Shown piece after piece: positions 14,799 to 22,748 of a DNA stretch of 23,238 nucleotides. Made by a program: the position numbers and the translations under genes. The stretch is from assembly GCA_019420135.1 (NCBI GenBank), contig JAHZHS010000012.1, forward strand, positions 1-23,238, given 5' to 3'. The notes beneath the pieces are model-generated. The model searched no databases, was not told the origin of the DNA, and was given only the letters and a program-made list of their open reading frames with translations. Origin of the DNA: Oscillospiraceae bacterium (lineage in GTDB: Bacteria; Bacillota; Clostridia; Oscillospirales; Ruminococcaceae). Within the stretch, counting starts at the first letter, position 1, and each line of letters begins with the position of its first letter.

Positions 14799-15239
14799 TT
14801 ATCCCTGGCAGCCAAGGTCGTCCCAATCCGCGAAATCCTCCGGCACAGCAATCTGCGTCGGATCTACCTTGCCGTCCACCATGGGCGGCTTCTGGGTGTG
14901 GCTTTCCACCGGATTTGCATTGGGACCGCCGTCCTGGGGCCGGACCGGCCGATAGGTCACCGGCCGGGCGGCGGGCTGCTCCTGCTCGGGAGCCGGTTGG
15001 GCCGGAGCAGGCGTCTCCGCCGGTTGGACGGGCGCGGGCTGCGGGGCGTCCGGCGTCTGGACCGGAACCTCGGTATCATCGCAGGCAGGCGCGGTTTTCG
15101 GGGCCTCGGCGGCTTTGGTGTCAGCCTCCGGGCCCTTGGTATGTTCGTGCTCCTGCTCGCGGCTGCGCAGCCACAGCAGTGCTGCGCCCGCGGCTGCCGC
15201 CAGAACGACGGCTGTCAGCAAGTGGTGTTTCCGGGCCAT
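14799..15239 (-). CDS. Small membrane-anchored Pro/Ala-rich protein, function unknown
   Basis: I do not recognise this 146-residue protein. It begins with a short basic stretch (ARKHH) and one hydrophobic helix (about 8-24, LLTAVVLAAAAGAALLWL), then RSREQEHEH. The segment from about 40 to 105 is low complexity, rich in Pro, Ala, Gln and Glu (repeated QPAP/PAPAQPAP). The last 40 residues are acidic (DPTQIAVPEDFADWDDLG). No lipobox cysteine follows the helix, so it is probably an N-terminally anchored protein with an extended extracellular tail. The ATG at 15239 follows AAGGAGG. It has its own promoter (15299-15327) and terminator, so it seems independent of the his operon. Confidence 0.75.
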   Translation of the reverse strand: MARKHHLLTAVVLAAAAGAALLWLRSREQEHEHTKGPEADTKAAEAPKTAPACDDTEVPVQTPDAPQPAPVQPAETPAPAQPAPEQEQPAARPVTYRPVRPQDGGPNANPVESHTQKPPMVDGKVDPTQIAVPEDFADWDDLGCQG

Positions 15240-15298
15240 GCCTGTTCCTCCTTTTTCAAGACTTCCATAAGTGCCCTCTGCGGGGCCTTATGTCGGTT

Positions 15299-15327
15299 AT
15301 TATACCACGCCGCTTTAGCGCGTGCAA
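15299..15327 (-). promoter_or_regulatory. Promoter of the membrane-anchored protein gene
   Basis: On the minus strand TTGCAC (15327-15322), 17 bases and a perfect TATAAT (15304-15299) lie about 60 bases before the ATG at 15239. Confidence 0.65.
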
Positions 15328-15410
15328 GTGTGTCCGGGCAAAAAACAGGAGTTCCTTCCCGATGCAAAAGAATCCGAGATGCCGTGGCAGGCAGGTCCTG
15401 CGGGGCCCTA

Positions 15411-15446
15411 CAAAAAACCGGGAGGCCCCTGTGGGAGCCTCCCGGT
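15411..15446 (-). terminator. Terminator of ilvE
   Basis: ACCGGGAGGC (15417-15426) pairs perfectly with GCCTCCCGGT (15437-15446). On the minus strand it is followed by a T-run (15417-15412). It lies 38 bases after the ilvE stop codon. Confidence 0.88.
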
Positions 15447-15484
15447 ATTCTGATTCTCAAAAAACAGTCTGTGCGGTCAGCAGA

Positions 15485-16435
15485 TCAGTACACCTTTTTG
15501 ACGGGGACGGTCCAGCCCTTGGTGTCGGGCAGCTTGCCCCACTGGATACCGGTGAGGGTATCGTACAGCTTCTGGGTCAGGGTGCCGATCTTGCCGTCGC
15601 CGATGAGGGCCTGCTCGCCCTTCCAGTCCAGCTCCTTGACGGGGCTGACCACGGCGGCGGTGCCGGTGCCGAAGACTTCCTCCAGCTTGCCGTCACGGGC
15701 AGCCTGCATGACGTCGGCGATGGCCAGCTTGCCCTCGACGACCTCATAGCCCCAGTCACGCAGCAGCTCGATGATGCTGCGGCGGGTGACGCCGGGCAGG
15801 ACGGTGCCGGTGCAGGCGGCGGTGTAGATCTTGCCGTCGATCTTGAACATGATGAAGCCGGTCAGGCCCGGGGCGGCACGGATGTATTCATCTTCGACGT
15901 AGATGCGGACAGGGTCGAGGCCCTCGGCATAGTAGGCGCCGGAGGGAGAGCAGATGATGCAGAAGATGTAATGCTTGGAAGCATGCACACCCAGGCCCAC
16001 ATCATTGGCAAAGCAGAAGGGGCGGATGTACAGCGAAGCGCCGTCGGAGTAGGGAACCCAGTCGCGGTCCACGTCCACCAGGGCCTCCACAGCCTGGACG
16101 AAATCGTCTGCCGGGATCTTGGGGATGCACAGACGGTCGGCGGAATCCTGGAAGCGGGTGGCGTTGCAGTCGGGGCGGAACAGCTGAATGGTGCCCTCGG
16201 CAGTGCGGTAGGCCTTCATGCCCTCAAAAATTTCCTGGGCGTAATGGAACACCACCGTGGCGGGATCCAGGGGCAGCGGCGCATAGGGTACGATGCGCGG
16301 GTCATGCCAGCCTTCGCCCTCGGTGTAGTCCATGAGGAACATATGGTCGGTGAAAATCTTGCCGAACCCCAGATGATTCTCATCGGCGGGTTTGGCTTTG
16401 GGGGTGGCGGTACGGGTGACCTTGATATCCAACAT
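15485..16435 (-). CDS. ilvE: Branched-chain amino acid aminotransferase with an internal deletion
   Basis: This 316-residue protein is plainly a fold-type IV branched-chain aminotransferase (last step of Leu, Ile and Val synthesis): VVFHYAQEIFEGMKAYR (61-77), FRPDCNATRFQDSADRLCIP (86-105), LYIRPFCFAND (135-145), TGTVLPGVTRRSIIELLRDWGYEV (209-232) and FGTGTAAVVSPV (255-266). Relatives are about 355-360 residues. At residues 193-195 the chain passes straight from APGLTGF to IMFKIDGK, whereas the family has about 44 residues here, including the PLP lysine motif K-x-GGNYAAS and the EEVGSMN segment. Reading is in frame across the junction (about 15850-15856). As written the enzyme lacks its Schiff-base lysine and should be inactive. 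ATG 16435 has better ribosome-site spacing than ATG 16441. Confidence 0.9.
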   Translation of the reverse strand: MLDIKVTRTATPKAKPADENHLGFGKIFTDHMFLMDYTEGEGWHDPRIVPYAPLPLDPATVVFHYAQEIFEGMKAYRTAEGTIQLFRPDCNATRFQDSADRLCIPKIPADDFVQAVEALVDVDRDWVPYSDGASLYIRPFCFANDVGLGVHASKHYIFCIICSPSGAYYAEGLDPVRIYVEDEYIRAAPGLTGFIMFKIDGKIYTAACTGTVLPGVTRRSIIELLRDWGYEVVEGKLAIADVMQAARDGKLEEVFGTGTAAVVSPVKELDWKGEQALIGDGKIGTLTQKLYDTLTGIQWGKLPDTKGWTVPVKKVY

Positions 16436-16706
16436 TCTCATTCTCTCCTTTGTCCGGCGGGCGGTGCCGCAAAACGCACACAAACGGCAGGCAGCGGCCG
16501 GCAGGGATCTGCAGGGCCGGAGCGGTGCCGTTTTCCCGCCCGAAAGCGGGTGCGGCAGGGTTCGTCGGGTTTGTTTGTAAGTGTCACATCTGGTCTTTGA
16601 CAAAGCGGCACGGCCTGGACCGGAAACACACCCCCGTGTGCCGGCCCGCCGCGCTCCCGATCCCCCCGTTTTGCCCGGGACCTGTCCGATGCGGCTCTTA
16701 CCAGAC

Positions 16707-16735
16707 ATTATAGCGCCGCACTTTTGCAAATACAA
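16707..16735 (-). promoter_or_regulatory. Promoter of ilvE
   Basis: On the minus strand TTGTAT (16735-16730), 17 bases and a perfect TATAAT (16712-16707) face the ilvE gene with a long leader. Confidence 0.65.
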
Positions 16736-16783
16736 GTGTACTTTGACAATTCCGCGTCCTAAAGTGCAGATTTTCACGGAATT

Positions 16784-16813
16784 TTGACGTATTTATAAGG
16801 TACGTGGTATAAT
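16784..16813 (+). promoter_or_regulatory. Promoter of the tandem membrane-protein genes
   Basis: TTGACG (16784-16789), an 18-base spacer and a perfect TATAAT (16808-16813) lie about 77 bases before the ATG at 16890. Confidence 0.75.
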
Positions 16814-16889
16814 ACCCGCAGATTTTCCCGGCAGGACGGCACTTGTTCCCTGTCCGCCCCGCCGGTTTTTGCACAAGGAGGCTTTTGCC

Positions 16890-19310
16890 ATGCCATTGGT
16901 TGCGCTGCTTGCCACTGCCGCGCTCTGTCTGGGAGGGGCCCTGTTTCCCTGCCGTCTCCATCACCGGCGCCCCGTCCGCCGGGATCTGCTCCCTGCGGGG
17001 GCGGTATTTGCCGGAGTATGGGTGTGGGCCTTTCTGTTTTTCGGCAAGCCGGGACTGTTTGTGGATTTCGGACTGTTCCGGCTGTGTGCCCTGTGTGCTG
17101 CGGCGGCCTGGGTTTCCGCCTGCGTCTGCGGGTTCCGGCTGCTGAAAGGCGGCAGCGGCCGCCGTCTGCCTGCCGCCGCCCTGCTGGTGTTCACGGCGCT
17201 GGGCTTTGAGATCTTTTTCGGCAACGTCAACTACTTTGTCACCCACGATTATGTCCCTGTCCAGCTGTTTGACTATCTGGACGGGGAGGTCACCCGGGGA
17301 GAAAACGGCGAGGTCATCCTCTCGGGGGACAGCACCACACTGCACTTTTCCGGCATAAATCAGCCGGTCTACAACCTCCAGCTGGAGGGCCTTGTCTATA
17401 CCGGCAGTACCGAGTACGCCGACCGTCAGGACCCGCTGTTCACCCTGTCGGTGGCGGCATCGGACGAGGCCAACGCCGGGGAGCTGGCAGGGGGCAGCTG
17501 GGATGTTGCCTGGCAGCAGCCCCGCAGCTGGTCCCGCGTGCTGGATTATTCCGGGGCCATCGGCTCCCTGACGCTGACCGCAGCCCCCTACGACGGGGAA
17601 TATATCTGGTATTCCCTGGACTACACCCTCACCGGAATTGCAGCCAACGCGCCCCAGCCCTTCCGCTTTTCGCTGCTGCGCTTTGCCACGGCGGCGCTGA
17701 TCCTGCTGGCTGCATGGGCGCTGCGCCCGTCGGGGACGCTGTGGAACAGCCGCTACTTTGAGGCTCCCAGTCGGTTCCGCCCCTGCGCGGCAGGGCTCAT
17801 CCTCCTGTTCAGTCTGGCCGCCTGCCTGGTTCCCTTTGCCGATCCGGTCAACTCCGGCATCGCCACCTCTTCCTATAATGTAAACAACTGGGATGGGGTC
17901 AGCAACGTCTACTTCACCAAGCACATCAACGACTGGCAGAAGGATGCCGCCAGCCAGCTGGGTTCCCTGGCCCACTCCCTGCTGAACGGCCGGCTGGACC
18001 TGGAGCTGGATCCTCCCGAACCCCTTGTCGCCATGGACAACCCTTACGACACCGCCGCCCGGGCTTCCCAGGCCCCAGATGCCCTGTGGGATGTGGCCTA
18101 CTACAACGGACGGTACTACGTCTACTTCGGCGTGGTGCCCTGCCTTTTGTTCCAGCTGCCCTTTGAGGCCGTCACCGGCACACAGGATCTGCCCCCCTGC
18201 ATCGGCATGATTGTCATGTCCATCGCGGCAGTCTTTGCGGCTTTCGGGCTGGTGAAGCAGGCGGCCCGGCGATGGTTCCCCCGCATTTCCGCCGCCGCCT
18301 ATCTCATTGCCGCCTCCGCCGTAGCGGGCTGCGGCCAGCTGTACTATCTGCTTTTGCGGCCGTCGGTCTACGAGTACGTGATTCTGTGCGGAGCCTCCTT
18401 CGTGATGCTGGCCCTGTGGCAGTGGATGGCCGCTGCCAACACCCCGGAGGAGCACCGCGGCGCCCGCCTGGCCCATCTGGCGGCGGGCAGCCTGTGCATG
18501 GCGCTGGTGGCGGGGTGCCGTCCCCAGATGGAGATCTTCGCCTTCCTGGCGCTGCCCATCTTCTGGAAGCAGTACGTCACCGGGCGGCGCCTCTTCACCC
18601 GCAAGGGAGCGGCGGAGTTCGGACTGTTTGCCCTGCCCTTCGTGATCGTGGCCGCCGGGCTGATGGCTTACAACTACGCCCGCTTCGGCTCCCCCTTCGA
18701 CTTCGGGGCCAACTACAACCTCACCTCCAACGACATGACCAAGCGTGGGCTGAGCCTGGGCCGTGTGGCCCCGGCGCTGCACTATTACCTGTTTGCCGTG
18801 CCGATTCTGAAAGCCATTTTCCCCTACGTCAGCGAGCTCCGGGTCTCCACCAACTACATCGGGCAGACCACCTCGGAGCTGCTGTATGGCGGCATTGTGA
18901 CCACCACTCCCTTTTTGTGGGTGTTTGCCCTGCTGCCGGCTTTGCGCCGGCGGCTGGCCGGGCTCCGGCTGCGGGGCATCCTGGGCTGGTGTCTGTTCTC
19001 CACCGCAGCCCTGTGCGCCCTGGACGCCATGATGGCGGGCATTCTTTACCGCTATCTCATGGACTTTGCCCTGCCGCTGACCTTTGCCGCCGCCCTGTGC
19101 TGGCTGGCCATGGAGCAGGTGCTGGACGATCACAGCGCCGAATCCGGGGCTCTGCGCCTGCGGGGCGGGTTCCGGGTCGCCATGCCTGTGGCTGTGGCCG
19201 CGGGGATGGTCTTTGGATTCTGCGTATTGTTTGCCGCTGAACCCTGGCTGTACAGCCAGAGTCCGGCCTTGTACCAGACGGTGAGCCGCCTGGTACAGTT
19301 CTGGCTGTGA
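16890..19310 (+). CDS. Large polytopic membrane protein, probable GT-C-type glycosyltransferase (copy 1)
   Basis: This 806-residue membrane protein begins with four hydrophobic segments (about 2-20, 34-52, 62-82, 93-111). A soluble, beta-rich and probably extracytoplasmic domain follows (about 113-255; it includes LHFSGINQPVYNLQL at 151-165), then about eight more membrane segments. Strongly conserved blocks are AMDNPYD (381-387), WDVAYYNGRYYVYFGVVP (400-417), AGCRPQMEIFAFLALP and RFGSPFDFGANYNLT (598-612). I associate such blocks with uncharacterised clostridial membrane proteins of GT-C (polyprenyl-phosphate-sugar dependent) appearance; activity, donor and acceptor are inferred only. The ATG at 16890 has AAGGAGG eight bases upstream. 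A close paralogue of equal length starts 37 bases after the stop, probably in the same transcript. Confidence 0.8.
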   Translation: MPLVALLATAALCLGGALFPCRLHHRRPVRRDLLPAGAVFAGVWVWAFLFFGKPGLFVDFGLFRLCALCAAAAWVSACVCGFRLLKGGSGRRLPAAALLVFTALGFEIFFGNVNYFVTHDYVPVQLFDYLDGEVTRGENGEVILSGDSTTLHFSGINQPVYNLQLEGLVYTGSTEYADRQDPLFTLSVAASDEANAGELAGGSWDVAWQQPRSWSRVLDYSGAIGSLTLTAAPYDGEYIWYSLDYTLTGIAANAPQPFRFSLLRFATAALILLAAWALRPSGTLWNSRYFEAPSRFRPCAAGLILLFSLAACLVPFADPVNSGIATSSYNVNNWDGVSNVYFTKHINDWQKDAASQLGSLAHSLLNGRLDLELDPPEPLVAMDNPYDTAARASQAPDALWDVAYYNGRYYVYFGVVPCLLFQLPFEAVTGTQDLPPCIGMIVMSIAAVFAAFGLVKQAARRWFPRISAAAYLIAASAVAGCGQLYYLLLRPSVYEYVILCGASFVMLALWQWMAAANTPEEHRGARLAHLAAGSLCMALVAGCRPQMEIFAFLALPIFWKQYVTGRRLFTRKGAAEFGLFALPFVIVAAGLMAYNYARFGSPFDFGANYNLTSNDMTKRGLSLGRVAPALHYYLFAVPILKAIFPYVSELRVSTNYIGQTTSELLYGGIVTTTPFLWVFALLPALRRRLAGLRLRGILGWCLFSTAALCALDAMMAGILYRYLMDFALPLTFAAALCWLAMEQVLDDHSAESGALRLRGGFRVAMPVAVAAGMVFGFCVLFAAEPWLYSQSPALYQTVSRLVQFWL

Positions 19311-19347
19311 TGCAGCCGGATGCCCGAAGAAAGGGGTTTTGCGCGCT

Positions 19348-21765
19348 ATGTTGTTTGCTGCCGCATTGGGATTGACTGCTCTGGTCTGTCTGTTCTTTGC
19401 CGCGGTACCTGCCCGGGTCTTCCGGCGCGGGTTTGCCCGCCGGGATCTTTTTCCGGCCCTGGGCGTGTTTGCCGCAGTCTGGCTGTGGGGCTTTTTGTTC
19501 TTTTCCAAACCCGGCCTGACGGTGGGGTTTGACTGGTTCCGCCTCATCATCTTCTGCGGGGCGGCGGGCTGGCTGTCCGCCTGCGTCTGCGGATTCCGGC
19601 TGCTGCCTCTCGTGCGGGGACGGCTGCACCGCCCCGCCGTGCTGGCCGTGCTGCTGCTGGCTGCCCTGGGCGGAGAGCTCTTTGTGGGCAACGTCAATTA
19701 CTTTTCCACCCACGGCTATGCGCCCTTCCAGCTGTTCGACTATCTGGTGCCGGACGATGGTCAGATCCTCACGGCGGAGGGCATCCTGATTGAGCCGGAC
19801 AACCCCACCCTGCATTTTTCCGGCATGAATCAGCCCATCTACAACCTGCAGATCGACAGCGTCCGTTACACCAACACCGAGGGGGATTATGCCAACCCCG
19901 ATCCTTGCCTGCAGTTCTACGTTTCCGCCGCCGACTCGGCCAACGTCTCTGAGCTCACCGGCGGGCACTGGTGGTATGCTCCCGATGCGCCGCGCTCCCG
20001 CTGGCTGACCCTGGACTTTTCGGGCAGCATCTCCTCCCTGTCGCTGGAATGCTACAACTTCAGCCAGGATGAATGGGCCAACTTTCTGTGGACCCTTCAG
20101 GGAATCACTGCCAACACGCCGCGGCCGCTGGATTTTTCTTTTGTCCGGTTCGCCGTGCTGTTCGCCCTGCTCTGCGCCGGATGGGCGCTGCGGCCTTCCG
20201 GCCGCCTGTGGCAGGTCCGGTACTTTGATGTGCAAAAGCGCCTGCGCCCCTGTGTAGCGGGGCTCCTTCTGTTGTTCAGCCTGATTGCCTGCGTATGTCC
20301 CTTTGCCATTCCGCGGTTCTCCGGCATCGCCACCCAGCAGTACAACGCCATGTACTGGGACGGCAGTACGGCACTCCATTTTGCCAGTCCGGACGGCGCC
20401 CTGGGGGATCAGCCAGGCATGCTGGCCCACGCGCTACTCAACGGTCAGCTGGATCTGATGGTGGAGCCCTCCCCCTCCCTTCTCGCCATGGACAACCCCT
20501 ATGACCACGACGCGCGCCTGGCCCAGGCCCCCGACGCCATGTGGGATGTGGCCTTCTACAACGGCCGGTATTACGTCTATTTCGGTGTGGTGCCCACCCT
20601 GCTGTTCCAGCTTCCCTTTGAGCTCCTGACCGGCAGGGAGAATCTGCCGCCCACCTTCGGCGCGATCATCATGTCGGTGGCCATGATCTTTGCCTGTTTC
20701 GGCCTTGTGAAGCAGGCGGCCAGACGATGGTTCCCCCAGATGTCCGCCGCCGCCTATCTGCTGGCCTGCTCGGTGCTTGCCTCCTGCGCCCAGTTCCACT
20801 ATCTGCTGCTGCGCTGCCTGGTATACGAGTATGTCATTGTGGTGGGCGCCGCCTTCGTCATGCTGGCGCTGTGGCAGTGGATGGCCGCCTTCAACACTCC
20901 GGAAGACCACCGCGGACGCCTGATCGCCCATCTCATGCTGGGCAGCCTGTGTATGGCGCTGGTGGCCGGATGCCGCCCCCAGATGGAACTCTTTGCCTTT
21001 TTGGCCCTGCCCATCTTCTGGCGGCGTTACATCACCGGGCGGCGGCTTTTCACCCGCCGGGGCGCCGTGGAGTTCGTGCTGTTCGCCCTGCCCTTTGTGC
21101 TCGTGGCCGCCGGTCTCATGTGGTACAACGCTGCCCGCTTCGGGTCCCCCTTTGATTTCGGCGCCAACTACAACCTCACCACCAACGACATGACCAAGCG
21201 CGGGTTCTCCGCTGCCCGGATCGGCCCCGCCCTGTTTGCCTTCCTGCTGGGTCCCAGCCCTGTTTCCGCCACCTTCCCCTATGTGGGCACCATTCCCGTA
21301 CTGACCTACACCCTGGGCCAGACCATCTCGGAAATGTGCTACGGCGGCGTTCTCGTCACCACTCCCTACCTGTGGATCTTCGCCCTGCTGCCCCTTTTGC
21401 ACCGGTCCCTGTCCCGCGCCGGAGCTCGGGGCGTGGTGGGCTGGTGCCTGTTCAGCGCGGTGGCCCTGGCCGCCCTGGATGCCGAGATGGCCGGTATCCT
21501 CTACCGCTATCTCATGGACTACACCATGCCGCTGCTGTTCGCCGGGGCCCTGTGCTGGCTGGCCGCCGAACAGGCCATCCACGCCCATGAGGCCGAGCCG
21601 CTCATCCCGCGGGTGCGCAGCACCTTCCGCGTGGCCATGGTCCTGACCACGGCAGGCAGCATGGCCTTTGCCTTTCTGCTTCTCTTCGGCGCGGAGCCTT
21701 ACCTGTACAAAAGCGCTCCTGGTCTCTTCAACACCGTCAGTCACCTGGTCCAGTTCTGGCTGTGA
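19348..21765 (+). CDS. Large polytopic membrane protein, probable GT-C-type glycosyltransferase (copy 2)
   Basis: This 805-residue protein is a paralogue of the preceding gene along its entire length, with the same membrane segments, the inserted extracytoplasmic domain (about 115-258) and the same blocks NPYD, WDVAFYNGRYYVYFGVVP and RFGSPFDFGANYNLT. Over the 33 residues beginning at the AAGLM segment, 30 are identical. The least conserved parts are the ectodomain and the loop around the YNLT-to-YGG stretch, which may reflect different substrates. Start: ATG at 19348, about 11 bases after AAAGGGG; TTG at 19339 is nearer but only two bases from the ribosome site. The gene ends before a bidirectional terminator. 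Function is inferred as for copy 1. Confidence 0.8.
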   Translation: MLFAAALGLTALVCLFFAAVPARVFRRGFARRDLFPALGVFAAVWLWGFLFFSKPGLTVGFDWFRLIIFCGAAGWLSACVCGFRLLPLVRGRLHRPAVLAVLLLAALGGELFVGNVNYFSTHGYAPFQLFDYLVPDDGQILTAEGILIEPDNPTLHFSGMNQPIYNLQIDSVRYTNTEGDYANPDPCLQFYVSAADSANVSELTGGHWWYAPDAPRSRWLTLDFSGSISSLSLECYNFSQDEWANFLWTLQGITANTPRPLDFSFVRFAVLFALLCAGWALRPSGRLWQVRYFDVQKRLRPCVAGLLLLFSLIACVCPFAIPRFSGIATQQYNAMYWDGSTALHFASPDGALGDQPGMLAHALLNGQLDLMVEPSPSLLAMDNPYDHDARLAQAPDAMWDVAFYNGRYYVYFGVVPTLLFQLPFELLTGRENLPPTFGAIIMSVAMIFACFGLVKQAARRWFPQMSAAAYLLACSVLASCAQFHYLLLRCLVYEYVIVVGAAFVMLALWQWMAAFNTPEDHRGRLIAHLMLGSLCMALVAGCRPQMELFAFLALPIFWRRYITGRRLFTRRGAVEFVLFALPFVLVAAGLMWYNAARFGSPFDFGANYNLTTNDMTKRGFSAARIGPALFAFLLGPSPVSATFPYVGTIPVLTYTLGQTISEMCYGGVLVTTPYLWIFALLPLLHRSLSRAGARGVVGWCLFSAVALAALDAEMAGILYRYLMDYTMPLLFAGALCWLAAEQAIHAHEAEPLIPRVRSTFRVAMVLTTAGSMAFAFLLLFGAEPYLYKSAPGLFNTVSHLVQFWL

Positions 21766-21788
21766 CATTCGCTTTCCCCGGTCTGTAC

Positions 21789-21834
21789 AAAAATCGCCGC
21801 CTCTGCATGTACCCATGCGGAAGCGGCGGTTTTT
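21789..21834. terminator. Bidirectional terminator between the membrane-protein genes and nrdG
   Basis: CGCCGC (21795-21800) pairs with GCGGCG (21823-21828) and GCATG (21805-21809) with CATGC (21814-21818). It is flanked by AAAAA on the left and TTTTT on the right, so it works on both strands between convergent genes. Confidence 0.85.
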
Positions 21835-21855
21835 GTTCGGTAATTGATCTGCGCC

Positions 21856-22404
21856 TTACATCTTGTGGTCGGCAAAAATGGGGTCATCCTGCCACAGCAC
21901 CGCATGGCCTGCGGCACGGGTGGCGTTCATGTCGATGATGCGCTGGTTGGACGAGCCCCGGAACCGCAGCGAGATGTCGTAGAGGTCCTGCACGAAGGCG
22001 CCGTCCACCAGCACGTCGATGTAGGAGAGCATCTCGTCGGTGACCTCGCACCGGGACGCCGAGGGCTGCAGCAGCTCCGTCTCATAGACGTTGCCGGTGT
22101 AGCACCAGATGGTCTTGTGGGGGTAGAGGACCCTGACATCATGCAGAAAGCTCACCAGCGCCCGCTGGTTCTCCGGCTCGAAGGGCTCGCCCCCCAGAAG
22201 GGACAGCCCGCCGATATAGTCCGGCTTGAGGCTGGCCAGGATCCGGTTGCGGGTCTCCTTGTCAAACGGGTGGCCGTAGTCAAAATCCCAGGCCACTTTA
22301 TTGAAGCAGTTTTTGCAGTGGCGGCGGCAGCCCGAGACAAACAGGCTGGTGCGCACCCCCACCCCGTTGGCGATGTCGCAGTACTTGATATTGGCGTAGT
22401 TCAA
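21856..22404 (-). CDS. nrdG: Anaerobic ribonucleotide reductase activating protein (radical SAM)
   Basis: This 182-residue iron-sulfur enzyme uses S-adenosylmethionine to make the glycyl radical on NrdD. The radical SAM cysteines are C26, C30 and C33 in SGCRRHCKNCFN, and the SAM-binding GGEPFEPENQ follows at 71-80. The N-terminal NYANIKYCDIANGVGVRTSLF is typical of NrdG, which fixes the start at the TTG 22404: GGGAG lies eight bases before it and there is no ATG nearby. Length is normal. It is divergent from nrdD, whereas in many bacteria nrdD and nrdG are in one operon. Candidate promoter at 22501-22529. Confidence 0.95.
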   Translation of the reverse strand: MNYANIKYCDIANGVGVRTSLFVSGCRRHCKNCFNKVAWDFDYGHPFDKETRNRILASLKPDYIGGLSLLGGEPFEPENQRALVSFLHDVRVLYPHKTIWCYTGNVYETELLQPSASRCEVTDEMLSYIDVLVDGAFVQDLYDISLRFRGSSNQRIIDMNATRAAGHAVLWQDDPIFADHKM

Positions 22405-22500
22405 TGCCCGATCTCCCTTTCCGAATACACTATATCTGGTTTTGCGGGCCAGGCAGAAACAAGATGCTGTGCCTTTGCCCGCCGTGTTGTCATATCTGGC

Positions 22501-22529
22501 AGTATAGCAGACCCCTCTGTATTGCGCAA
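22501..22529 (-). promoter_or_regulatory. Candidate promoter of nrdG (extended -10)
   Basis: On the minus strand TTGCGC (22529-22524), 17 bases and TATACT (22506-22501), with TG one base before the -10 box as in extended -10 promoters. The leader would be about 90 bases. Confidence 0.55.
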
Positions 22530-22687
22530 GATGCCCTCTGCCCGAAACAGCCATTTTATATCGGCTTATCGTCATTTTGTTATTTTTGACTCAAATCCTC
22601 CAAAAATTGGGGCGTTTTTTTGGCAGGCGGCATTTTCATCGTTCGGACGTGAATTGATTGCCTATATTGATATTTTGGCCCCATGCA

Positions 22688-22703
22688 GCACAATATATTG
22701 TGG
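22688..22703 (+). promoter_or_regulatory. NrdR-box-like palindrome
   Basis: CACAATATATTGTG (22689-22702) is a perfect palindrome that matches the NrdR box type ACACWATATWTWGTGT at its core. NrdR represses ribonucleotide reductase genes, and the box lies ten bases upstream of the nrdD -35. A weaker match, ACACTATATCTGGT (22427-22440), lies in the nrdG leader. Confidence 0.75.
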
Positions 22704-22712
22704 TGTCCGCTA

Positions 22713-22741
22713 TTGACTTTCCCCACCCGTCGCGGTAAGAT
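22713..22741 (+). promoter_or_regulatory. Candidate promoter of nrdD
   Basis: TTGACT (22713-22718), 17 bases and TAAGAT (22736-22741). Transcription would begin near 22748 and give a leader of about 115 bases. TATATT inside the NrdR-like box is an alternative -10. Confidence 0.55.
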
Positions 22742-22748
22742 AAATGTG

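Larger units (their letters stand above)
16442..16889. other. Divergent promoter region and long ilvE leader
   Basis: No gene is seen in these 448 bases. The ilvE promoter at 16707-16735 (-) predicts a GC-rich leader of about 260 bases, with small hairpins such as CACAC/GTGTG near 16626-16641 and a CCCGC/GCGGG hairpin near 16537-16550. I found neither a T-box consensus, a branched-chain leader peptide, nor a T-run before the gene. The promoter of the large membrane protein (16784-16813, +) lies back to back with it, and the AT-rich segment 16722-16815 separates them. Confidence 0.55.

Noticed and set aside
16442..16706. T-box riboswitch in the ilvE leader, suggested by two GGCACCGC stretches
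   Set aside because: No AGGGTGG part of the T-box, no specifier-loop features and no T-run terminator before the gene.
16698..19697. Minus-strand open frame of 999 codons opposite the first GT-C-like gene
   Set aside because: Striking in length, but rich in Gln, Gly, Arg and Pro as expected from the complement of GC-rich membrane-protein codons; a similar shadow of 460 codons lies opposite the second copy. No motifs.
22598..22621. Intrinsic terminator on the plus strand in the nrdG-nrdD gap
   Set aside because: A six-pair stem with a seven-T run is present, but no plus-strand gene or promoter lies before it, so its use as a terminator cannot be supported.
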